Shown: one piece after another, positions 1 to 5,478 of the stretch
Numbering within the stretch: the first letter of the stretch is position 1
Layout of the letters: each line of letters begins with the position of its first letter
Assembly (NCBI GenBank): GCA_945903555.1
Contig: CAMDOJ010000119.1
Location: forward strand, 1 to 5,478
Source: Chthoniobacter flavus
GTDB lineage: Bacteria; Verrucomicrobiota; Verrucomicrobiia; Chthoniobacterales; Terrimicrobiaceae
Direction: 5' to 3'
Length of the DNA: 5,478 nt
Translations under genes and position numbers: made by a program
The notes under the pieces: model-generated
What the model was told of the DNA's origin: nothing
Databases searched by the model: none
What the model saw: the letters and a program-made list of their open reading frames with translations, nothing else

Positions 1-287
1 TGCTGAAGGATCGGAAGACAGGAAAGCAACTCATCACGGCCGACATCTACGCGCTCGCTCCGACTGAGCCTTTCAAAAATGTTTTTCCGGCAGACCACAA
101 GTTGCACGCCCTTTACGAAAACCGTGTTTCCTACAAGCAATTTGATCCTCAGATCGGCTACGAGAATCTTCTGGGATTTGCCTTTAAAGAGGCACCGAAA
201 GATTACAAGACCGTGCCGATATCGCCACCAAAAGGGGTCGATATCCATGAGTCTGCTCGCAATTTGAAAATGATTCCCATTCAATAA
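1..287 (+). CDS. C-terminal part of an unrecognised protein (5' end outside window)
   Basis: A reading frame is open from the left edge (first full codon at position 3) to a TAA at 285-287, giving the last 94 residues of a longer protein. It has no stop and no convincing start inside the window. A TTG at 102 and ATGs in other frames exist, but the frame stays open upstream of them, so I treat it as 5'-truncated. The visible part is hydrophilic with many Lys, Pro and aromatic residues (for example YENRVSYKQFDPQIGYENLL and PKDYKTVPISPPKGVDIHE). It has no membrane helix and no motif I can assign. It lies 28 bases before the glycosidase lipoprotein gene on the same strand, so co-transcription and a role in the same carbohydrate process are plausible but only inferred from position. 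Confidence is for the frame being coding, not for any function. Confidence 0.7.
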   Translation, partial: LKDRKTGKQLITADIYALAPTEPFKNVFPADHKLHALYENRVSYKQFDPQIGYENLLGFAFKEAPKDYKTVPISPPKGVDIHESARNLKMIPIQ

Positions 288-315
288 TCCCTCGCCGGAA
301 ACTCCAGAAACAAAA

Positions 316-2121
316 ATGAGAAAGAAAAACCACGCTGATTTCACTGCTCCCATTTGGAGAAGCACTTGCCTCTGGATGGCCGTTGCCTTTTTGACAAGCT
401 GTGCGTTGATGGAGGTGCCGCCCTCGGGTTATCCAGCTGTGTCGATTCCCAAGAGCAAAAAGAAAGTAGTCCATAAATATGATTGGACGACCGACCACAT
501 GCACGTGGGCGTGCGTTGGCAACCGTTCGCCATTCCCGGTAACGATGCCTACGATGCGACCCGACCAGTCATCGCCAAAGACAGCAGCTACGCACAGTTC
601 TGGGTCTCTTGGGCCCAAGCCGAGCCAGACATCAAAAATACCAACTACAAAAATCACATGTCGGATTATTTGAAGGCCGTCGATGATGCTGTCGATGCTT
701 GCGCCGCGCAAGGAGTGAAGGCGGAACTCGTCTTTTGGCATTGTCCGGCTTGGGCTTCAGTGAGTGGAAAAGAGGGCCCATGGAAGCCGAAGACGGACGA
801 ATACAGCGCGTTCGTGACCCGCATCGCTAAGCACTTCAAGGGCCGCGTGGAATCCTACCAACTCTACCACGAAGCAAATATGCTAAGCATGATGGAGGAC
901 GGAGATATTGATTTTCTGATCTCCGAAATCTTCATCAAGGGAGCGAAGGCGGTTCGCCGTGTTTATGAAGCAGCGCCCGCGAGGTCCGTTCTCGTCTCTA
1001 CTTCCGGTGCCTCGCCTTGCGATGCCTGCCCGACACTCGCCGGCCTAGAAGGCAAAGGCGCTGTGGCGGCGCGCGATTACTTCCGAAGATTGGCCTCGAA
1101 TAAAGAACTCATGGGCCTAGTGGACACTCTGAACATCAATGTTTCCGATCATTTCAACGGCTATGGCATGATGGATGGCGGCATTATTTCCTCGGTCTGG
1201 GATAGCTATGATCTCGTCCGAAAGACGTTGGATGATCATGGCCATCGCGACAAAAAAATCCTCTCCTCGGAATCTTGGATCGTGTGGGACAGTTCCAACA
1301 ACGCCGTGGATGTGAATGGGGATGGGGTCAAAAATGAAAAGGATGCCTACGACAAAACGGTCACGATCCTAGGAAAATGCCTCGAACGCGGACTCAACAC
1401 CATCAACCTCCCGTGGTCGGATAACGAAAGTTCTTGGTCAATGGGGCTCACCAAGCGGCGCGATTACAACGGAAGGATCAAACAACTCGCCCGCCGAAAA
1501 GTGATTCCCGCAGATGACCAAGGGCCGGATATTGTGACCACCAAGATGGGGCTGAAGGGAACGGATTGCGATTTCAAGATCCAGAAGGCTAACCAATCCT
1601 TCAAGATTAAGGACTACATCAACCCGCCCGACCCCAATCATCTGCATTATTATGTCTGGCGTTGGTATGCGCAGATCGCAGGCGGCACGGACGAGGTCAT
1701 CCGCCATGCTATTGCGGGCGAGGAGGGCAATGATATCGCTGTTGCTGGGCCGGGCTGGACTGGTAACGAGCAATACAAAATCTCCTCCTACAACCGCAGC
1801 AAGAAAACCTTCACCGTCCTCGTGTATTCAGGTGGTGCCAATGACAAGTCTTGGACCCATGTGTCCATTCCTTCCACCATCCAGAATGGAAAATATTATA
1901 ATAATGAATTCTCTAAAGTGGACTTCCGTGGAGAAGGATTTCCCGAAGGGGCGAAATACAAAGCCTGCATTATTACCAAGAACATCAGCACGGAGACTGG
2001 GCAAGACGTCGTTGTGAGTGTGAGCAAAAGCAAAACGCTGAAAGTAGAAAACGGCAAACTGACCGTGCCTGTCGTCAATATGAACAAGTTCACCGCGATT
2101 GAATTCTACAGGGTGGACTAA
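316..2121 (+). CDS. Lipoprotein glycoside hydrolase, clan GH-A-like TIM barrel
   Basis: This 601-aa protein begins with a lipoprotein signal: basic residues, a hydrophobic stretch (about 17-28) and a lipobox FLTSC with the lipidated Cys at 29. It is therefore expected to be exported and membrane-anchored. Residues about 60-395 follow the strand/helix rhythm of clan GH-A hydrolases: beta-1 HVGVRW, then FWVSWAQAEPD, then AELVFWHCPAWAS. Next comes an AFVTRIAKHFKGRVESYQLYHEAN segment resembling the GH39/GH5 strand carrying the acid/base, so Glu186 is the candidate. The strand KKILSSESW places Glu319 as candidate nucleophile. The usual Asn-Glu-Pro is replaced by His-Glu-Ala. An EF-hand-like loop (D332, N334, D336, G337, D343) sits just after strand 7. 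Residues about 485-601 look like a C-terminal beta-sandwich, as in GH39/GH51-type enzymes. The ATG at 316 is chosen because it gives the complete lipoprotein signal; no strong ribosome binding site is visible. Exact GH family and substrate are not assigned. Confidence 0.85.
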   Translation: MRKKNHADFTAPIWRSTCLWMAVAFLTSCALMEVPPSGYPAVSIPKSKKKVVHKYDWTTDHMHVGVRWQPFAIPGNDAYDATRPVIAKDSSYAQFWVSWAQAEPDIKNTNYKNHMSDYLKAVDDAVDACAAQGVKAELVFWHCPAWASVSGKEGPWKPKTDEYSAFVTRIAKHFKGRVESYQLYHEANMLSMMEDGDIDFLISEIFIKGAKAVRRVYEAAPARSVLVSTSGASPCDACPTLAGLEGKGAVAARDYFRRLASNKELMGLVDTLNINVSDHFNGYGMMDGGIISSVWDSYDLVRKTLDDHGHRDKKILSSESWIVWDSSNNAVDVNGDGVKNEKDAYDKTVTILGKCLERGLNTINLPWSDNESSWSMGLTKRRDYNGRIKQLARRKVIPADDQGPDIVTTKMGLKGTDCDFKIQKANQSFKIKDYINPPDPNHLHYYVWRWYAQIAGGTDEVIRHAIAGEEGNDIAVAGPGWTGNEQYKISSYNRSKKTFTVLVYSGGANDKSWTHVSIPSTIQNGKYYNNEFSKVDFRGEGFPEGAKYKACIITKNISTETGQDVVVSVSKSKTLKVENGKLTVPVVNMNKFTAIEFYRVD

Positions 2122-2127
2122 CTTTTA

Positions 2128-2343
2128 ATGAATAAACACTCTCCAATCAAACAACTCGTCAGCGCAATCATGGGCGCCAACCTCGTTGCCACCGGAGATT
2201 GCAAAAAGTTCGAGTTGCAAAACCTGGGCCAAATCCGCATCGCCGGAAATGGCGAATGGAATCTCACCATCCGCGCCGATCCAAGCGCATGGAAAGCCTT
2301 CAATCTCCGCAAGGTCGTGCTCCGGCCCGTCGCTGAAAATTAA
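2128..2343 (+). CDS. Small ORF resembling the C-terminal end of a CBM6-like module; probable gene remnant
   Basis: This 71-codon ORF starts six bases after the glycosidase stop and in the same frame. A purine-rich AGGGTGGA at 2110-2117, ten bases before the ATG, could serve as ribosome binding site. Residues about 21-68 (VATGDCKKFELQNLGQIRIA, then a turn, then LTIRADPSAWKAFNLRKVVL) resemble the closing strands of CBM6-like modules found at the ends of bacterial fucosidases and sulfatases. Those typically read ATG-W-aromatic, LG-I-L, LT-RP, NLR-V-L-P. Here the first Trp appears to be Cys25. Only about 50 residues of a module normally near 130 are present, and there is no signal peptide, catalytic domain or membrane segment. 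The simplest reading is the preserved 3' end of a larger gene lost by deletion. A short expressed protein, or stop readthrough adding a tail to the glycosidase, is less likely. Similarity is judged by eye. Confidence 0.45.
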   Translation: MNKHSPIKQLVSAIMGANLVATGDCKKFELQNLGQIRIAGNGEWNLTIRADPSAWKAFNLRKVVLRPVAEN

Positions 2344-2401
2344 AACCGCTAAGGAATTTTAGTTAGAAGCGAAGGCGCGAGATAGAGAAAGCCGGCGTCT
2401 G

Positions 2402-2443
2402 CCCAAAGGGTGCGCTTTGGGAATCCATTTAAACGGTTCCCAA
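2402..2443 (+). repeat. Two mutually exclusive inverted repeats
   Basis: CCCAAAG at 2402-2408 pairs perfectly with CTTTGGG at 2415-2421 around a six-base loop. The second arm overlaps TTGGGAA at 2417-2423, which pairs with TTCCCAA at 2437-2443. That second stem is extended inward by CC (2425-2426) with GG (2435-2436) across a one-base bulge. The two stems share 2417-2421 and cannot form together. The pairing is read directly from sequence; any switching function is inference. Confidence 0.5.
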
Positions 2444-2448
2444 GTGAA

Positions 2449-2469
2449 GGGCATGGCTTGCCCATTTTT
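2449..2469 (+). terminator. Probable Rho-independent terminator of the glycosidase unit
   Basis: GGGCA at 2449-2453 pairs with TGCCC at 2459-2463 around a five-base loop (TGGCT). After one A, a run of five T follows at 2465-2469. The stem is short but GC-rich and the T-run is correctly placed only for the + strand, so it would end transcripts coming from the upstream genes about 105 bases after the last stop codon. The short stem keeps confidence moderate. Confidence 0.5.
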
Positions 2470-2635
2470 GGAGAGTCGCGAATGGAACGAAGTGGTCTGG
2501 TCAATTTAGCAAATTTGGGATCACTACTCACAAATTAACACAGGGGATTTTTAAACTCTATCCTCGCTTAGTTTTTTGGGCTAAAAAAAGTGCTAATAAA
2601 ATCCCGCTTTCTTCGTTGACCTGTTGAACCCTCCC

Positions 2636-3148
2636 ATGACAGCGGAAAAAATCATCCCATTTGCAATCGAGCGCTTCGAGCGTGTCCTTATTAGTTACGC
2701 CAAGGAAATCACGGGGGACATCGAGTCGGCGCGTGATGCTGTGCAGGAAACGTTTCTTCGTTTGAGCCGACAGGATCTCGTGGCTCTTGAGCCGCGCCTT
2801 GCTCCGTGGTTGTTTTGTGTTTGCCGCAATTGCGCTTTGGATCACCGCCGAAAAGTTGTCCGCTTTTCTTCGGAGCCCCTCGATGAAAACCATGAGGCAG
2901 CGGAAGATTCTCCGGCAAAAAATCTCATGGCTGTCGAGGATGCGCTGCGCCTGCGGGGGCTTGTATCCCAACTTCCCGAGCGCCAGCGCGAGTTGGTGAA
3001 CCTCAAGTTTGAGGGCGATCTGAGCTACAAGGAAATGAGCGAGGTCATGAAAATGAGCGTTTCTCACGTGGGAGTGCAACTCCATGAGGCGCTCCAAACG
3101 CTCCGCCGTCTTTGGAATACCGAACAGAAACCCGTTTCCACACTATGA
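2636..3148 (+). CDS. ECF-type RNA polymerase sigma factor (sigma-70 family)
   Basis: This is a 170-aa protein, a usual length for extracytoplasmic-function sigma factors, which direct RNA polymerase to a small set of promoters. Region 2 covers about residues 8-73: the helix FERVLISYAKEITGDIESAR, then DAVQETFLRLSRQ matching the conserved D-A-x-Q-E-x-F core-binding motif, then APWLFCVCRNCALDHRRK matching region 2.4. Region 4 covers about 104-160: LVSQLPERQRELVNLKFEGD, then a helix-turn-helix YKEMSEVMKMSVSHVGVQLHE. The linker between is short and acidic. The ATG at 2636 is preferred over an in-frame TTG at 2624; neither has a clear ribosome binding site. The stop overlaps the next start (ATGA at 3145-3148), implying translational coupling with the membrane protein that follows, the common arrangement for a sigma factor and its regulator. 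The stimulus and target promoters cannot be read here. Confidence 0.93.
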   Translation: MTAEKIIPFAIERFERVLISYAKEITGDIESARDAVQETFLRLSRQDLVALEPRLAPWLFCVCRNCALDHRRKVVRFSSEPLDENHEAAEDSPAKNLMAVEDALRLRGLVSQLPERQRELVNLKFEGDLSYKEMSEVMKMSVSHVGVQLHEALQTLRRLWNTEQKPVSTL

Positions 3149-4683
3149 GCGATACCCGCACCACAGACTATGCACTTGGGGAGTTAATTGGCGGCGCCCG
3201 TGATGAATTTGAGCGCGAGTTGGCGGTGTCGGATGATTTGCAAGTTGATCTCACGGATACGATTAAGATGGTGAGCACGCTCGGGCATCTTCCGCCTTCT
3301 ACTGAGTGCTTTGATGCGAAAGTGCGCATCGACCTCCTGCGAGCTTGCGAGGAAAACCAAGCTGCGTTCCGCAGAAAAAAAACACTGATCCGCTGGGGTC
3401 TCCCTCTCGGGTTGGCCGCAGCGGCGAGCGTGGCGTTTTTATCGACCCTAGTTTATCGACCCTCTGTTGCGGAATTAGTCATGGTCCAGAATGGGGAGGC
3501 GCCCATCGCGTCGCTTGAGGAGCTTCAAGCGCCAGACGCCTCATCTGCTACGAATGCAATAACGGAGCCGGCAGGGGATCTAAAAACACACGTCGACCCA
3601 AGCACTGATACCTTGGCAAAAAACACCACGCCACAGGATATCCCACCGCGATCAAAATCCAAGTCCGTCGAGTGCCCCATAGAGCATGATTTGACGGAGC
3701 AGGGTTTGTTGACCGATGAGATCGGATCGGCTTCGGGTCTGGCATCTCAGTTGGAAAAGCCAGGGCAAACAATTCCCCTCAAGGAAAATCAAAAGGACAT
3801 TCGTAATGCCACTTTTGGCGGGCGCCTAGTTGATACGAAGGTCCAGCGTGCCTCCGAGTATTCCTTGGACGTCGACCCCTCTGGCTATGCCAGAATCCGC
3901 GCTCAGATTCTTGAAAGCGAACTTCCGCCGCCCGATTCCATCCACATTGAGGAATTGATCAATGCTTTCACCTACAACTACGCAGAGCAGGCTGGCAAAG
4001 CGGCTTTTTCGACGAATATCGAAAGCGGCCTAGCTCCTTGGAATGAAGATCACTTGTTGATTCGCGTGGGCATTCGGGCGCAAGCCTTCGCCGAAAATGT
4101 CAAAGTCGAGGTCCAATTCAACCCAGCCCAAGTAGCCTATTTCCGGTTGATCGGTTATGAAAATCAGCGGGATTCGGAAAAATCGATCCGCTTTACAACA
4201 AAGGTCGCCTCTCCCCTTGAGCACACGGCGCTTTATGAAGTCATCCCGGCCGGAAAGTCGCAGCCGAAGTCCGCCCCGAAGGATTTTCAAAGAACCCAGG
4301 CGGTCGTCGAGTATCAACCGGTTGACACCGGGGATTTATTGACACTGAAAATTCACCATCGCCCACCAGAGTCCAAGCGGTGCCAACTCGCAGTTTTTCG
4401 TTTCGAAAACGGTTCGGCAAAGTCCTTTGACAAAAACTCGGTCGACTTCCGCTTCGTTGCCGCCGTCGCCGCTTTTGGTATGAAACTCCGCCATTCTCCG
4501 GACTCTGCAAATATCGCGTGGACCAAGATCGAACAAATCGCCCTAGGTAGCATCGGAAGCGATTCCGATGGCCAGCGCGCGGATTTTGCCAAGCTGATCG
4601 CAAAAGCCTCTCGCATGGAAGGGAGAGGGATTTCAAAAAACCTCTTTAAGACGCCATTTTTGGCCATCCACCTCATTCCATAA
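3145..4683 (+). CDS. Membrane-anchored YfbK-like protein lacking the VWA domain; putative anti-sigma regulator
   Basis: This is 512 aa when started at the ATG at 3145, which overlaps the sigma-factor stop (ATGA). An ATG 33 bases further upstream is less likely. Residues about 8-75 (DYALGELIGGARDEFERELA and onward) resemble the cytoplasmic anti-sigma-like N-termini seen before YfbK-type proteins, without a zinc-binding H-C-C motif. One membrane helix follows at about 82-103, with Arg/Lys before it, so the rest should lie outside the cytoplasm. Residues 110-230 are a low-complexity Pro/Ser/Thr/charged linker. Residues about 235-312 match the N-terminal VWA-flanking domain (YSLDVDPSGYARIR, then PPPDSIHIEELINAF, APWN, LIRVGI). 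Residues about 318-490 match the YfbK C-terminal domain (VKVEVQFNPAQVAYFRLIGY, TALYEVIPAG, DLLTLKI, DFRFAAxVAAFGM-like). The roughly 180-residue VWA domain, with its DxSxS metal site, is missing between them. An anti-sigma role is inferred from gene order and the N-terminus. Confidence 0.85.
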   Translation: MSDTRTTDYALGELIGGARDEFERELAVSDDLQVDLTDTIKMVSTLGHLPPSTECFDAKVRIDLLRACEENQAAFRRKKTLIRWGLPLGLAAAASVAFLSTLVYRPSVAELVMVQNGEAPIASLEELQAPDASSATNAITEPAGDLKTHVDPSTDTLAKNTTPQDIPPRSKSKSVECPIEHDLTEQGLLTDEIGSASGLASQLEKPGQTIPLKENQKDIRNATFGGRLVDTKVQRASEYSLDVDPSGYARIRAQILESELPPPDSIHIEELINAFTYNYAEQAGKAAFSTNIESGLAPWNEDHLLIRVGIRAQAFAENVKVEVQFNPAQVAYFRLIGYENQRDSEKSIRFTTKVASPLEHTALYEVIPAGKSQPKSAPKDFQRTQAVVEYQPVDTGDLLTLKIHHRPPESKRCQLAVFRFENGSAKSFDKNSVDFRFVAAVAAFGMKLRHSPDSANIAWTKIEQIALGSIGSDSDGQRADFAKLIAKASRMEGRGISKNLFKTPFLAIHLIP

Positions 4684-4710
4684 GAGAACTCCCGCCTTAC
4701 CCTAAAAGCC

Positions 4711-5478
4711 ATGGCCAATAAAAAAATCCCATCTCTAGCAATTTTCGGCTTTTTTTTGATCGCCAATGCCGTCGCTCAAGCTCAACCCAAGCGGGAATGG
4801 GGCCCCGAGCAGGCTACCGGAGCGCCCGACACGATGGAAGCTGGGGACCTGTCCACGGCATGGGCCTCCCTCAAACCAGATGCTGGCCCGGAATGGTTGG
4901 AGGTTTCTTTTGCCAAGGCGGTTGAGATCGACGAAATCCGAATTCGCGAAACATTTAATCTCGGAGCCGTTTGCAAAATCACAGCCTTTTCAAATGAGAA
5001 TGTGGAGATCGTCTTGTGGGAGGGCGTTAAAAACCCCATACTAGCTCCCACGGATATGGTTGTGTGGCCCGTGCTGGGAGTAAAATCCGACCGGATCAAA
5101 ATTCATCTCGATACCAAACGTATTCACGGATGGAACGAATTCGATGCCGTGGAGATAATTGGTGCCGATGGAAGTCGCCAATGGGGAATGAACGCTACCG
5201 CGAGTTCGTTTTTTGGAGAAAATGCAAGTAACCCCCGCGCAACGACAGGCCAATCCAAATTGAGTGAGATGGTCTCCATCCAAGGCGGAACGTTACCGCA
5301 AGGCAGCGAGTTGGCGGGGCAGGCAGTCGAGAGTTTCCAGATCGGAAAATACGAAGTGACTTGGGGGCTATGGAAAGAAGTCAGAGATTGGGCTGTAGCT
5401 AATAACAAAGGTTATGACTTGGAAGATGTGGGGAAAATTTATCCAGAGGAAGCTGGAGATAGTTTTCCAGTCGTTTTT
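4711..5478 (+). CDS. Secreted discoidin-like / SUMF1 (FGE-sulfatase) domain protein, 3' end outside window
   Basis: The frame runs from ATG 4711 through the right edge, giving the first 256 residues. Residues 1-24 are a signal peptide (MANKK, hydrophobic core, VAQA with likely cleavage after Ala24), so the protein is exported. Residues about 30-152 form a discoidin-like (F5/8 type C-related) module. Markers are EQATGAPDT, TAWASLKPD, EWLEVSFAKAVEIDEIRIRE, and HGWNEFDAVEIIG. From about 187 the start of a SUMF1/FGE domain is clear: MVSIQGGTLPQGSE followed by VESFQIGKYEVTWGLWKEVRDWA. Catalytic FGE converts a sulfatase Cys to formylglycine, but its active-site cysteines lie near the C-terminus, beyond this window. 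Many secreted members of this fold are not known to be catalytic. The gene begins 27 bases after the YfbK-like gene, with no clear ribosome binding site, and probably belongs to the sigma-factor operon. It could encode a cell-surface target or partner of that system. Confidence 0.88.
   Translation, partial: MANKKIPSLAIFGFFLIANAVAQAQPKREWGPEQATGAPDTMEAGDLSTAWASLKPDAGPEWLEVSFAKAVEIDEIRIRETFNLGAVCKITAFSNENVEIVLWEGVKNPILAPTDMVVWPVLGVKSDRIKIHLDTKRIHGWNEFDAVEIIGADGSRQWGMNATASSFFGENASNPRATTGQSKLSEMVSIQGGTLPQGSELAGQAVESFQIGKYEVTWGLWKEVRDWAVANNKGYDLEDVGKIYPEEAGDSFPVVF

Larger units (their letters stand above)
2344..2635. other. Non-coding intergenic region with hairpins
   Basis: This 292-base gap separates the glycosidase unit from the sigma-factor operon. 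It holds two overlapping hairpins (2402-2443) and a probable terminator (2449-2469). Beyond these it has an A/T-rich stretch from about 2531 to 2602, including T- and A-runs at 2572-2577 and 2583-2589, which is a reasonable place for the sigma operon promoter. I could not find a convincing -35/-10 pair. The minus-strand frame across 2349-2531 is open but has no recognisable protein features and is probably not a gene. The structured part could be an interspersed repeat or a leader-type regulatory element. Confidence 0.6.

Noticed and set aside
184..741. 185-codon minus-strand open frame opposite the first gene and the glycosidase start
   Set aside because: It lies opposite two well-supported + strand coding frames and crosses the gap between them. 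Its translation shows no domain or signal features, so it is an antisense shadow.
2484..2502. GGAAC followed by GTC, resembling an ECF-sigma autoregulatory promoter
   Set aside because: The spacing from GGAAC to either GTC is 6 or 11 bases, shorter than the 15-17 usual for ECF promoters.
2349..2531. 60-codon minus-strand open frame in the intergenic region
   Set aside because: It has no recognisable protein features and coincides with the hairpin and terminator region, so RNA or DNA structure explains it better than coding.
2576..2602. Possible sigma-70 promoter (TTGGGC and TAAAAT) ahead of the sigma factor
   Set aside because: The -10-like element matches 5 of 6, but the -35-like element matches poorly and the spacer is only 15 bases in an A/T-rich stretch where chance matches are common.
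2558..3097. 179-codon minus-strand open frame opposite the sigma factor
   Set aside because: The + strand frame has clear sigma regions 2 and 4; the minus frame has no recognisable motif and mirrors it.
4353..4766. 137-codon minus-strand open frame opposite the end of the YfbK-like gene and the following gap
   Set aside because: The opposite + frame contains conserved YfbK C-terminal motifs; the minus frame has no domain features.

Overview
The window looks like accessory, carbohydrate-related DNA from a Gram-negative bacterium, most likely Verrucomicrobiota or a relative in the PVC group. This placement is an inference from gene content: a lipoprotein glycoside hydrolase, an ECF sigma factor overlapping a YfbK-type membrane protein, and a secreted protein joining a discoidin-like module to a formylglycine-generating-enzyme (SUMF1) domain. 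No rRNA, tRNA or other species marker is present to confirm it. All genes read on the + strand.

Layout. (1) Positions 1-287 hold the last 94 codons of a gene cut by the left edge, whose function I do not recognise. (2) 316-2121 encodes a 601-aa lipoprotein with a clan GH-A-like TIM-barrel glycosidase domain and a beta-rich C-terminal domain. (3) 2128-2343 is a 71-codon ORF that resembles only the last strands of a CBM6-like or fucosidase-tail module, probably a gene remnant. (4) 2344-2635 is non-coding, with two mutually exclusive hairpins and a probable intrinsic terminator that would end the glycosidase unit. (5) 2636-3148 encodes a 170-aa ECF sigma factor. (6) 3145-4683 overlaps it by ATGA and encodes a 512-aa single-pass membrane protein. 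Its order is an anti-sigma-like N-terminus, a transmembrane helix, a disordered linker, the VWA-flanking N domain and the YfbK C-terminal domain, with the VWA domain itself absent. (7) 4711 to the right edge starts a secreted discoidin-like/SUMF1 protein, cut off after 256 codons.

How the parts may work together. Genes 5-7 are closely spaced (ATGA overlap, then a 27-base gap) and look like one transcription unit: a sigma factor, a membrane protein that may hold or regulate it, and an exported protein. The upstream genes 1-3 look like a separate polysaccharide-degrading unit ending near 2470. Whether the sigma factor controls the glycosidase unit cannot be told from this sequence.

The most unusual observation is the YfbK-like protein that lacks the VWA domain its two flanking domains normally enclose. 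The tripartite hairpin region at 2402-2469 and the EF-hand-like loop inside the glycosidase barrel also deserve a look.
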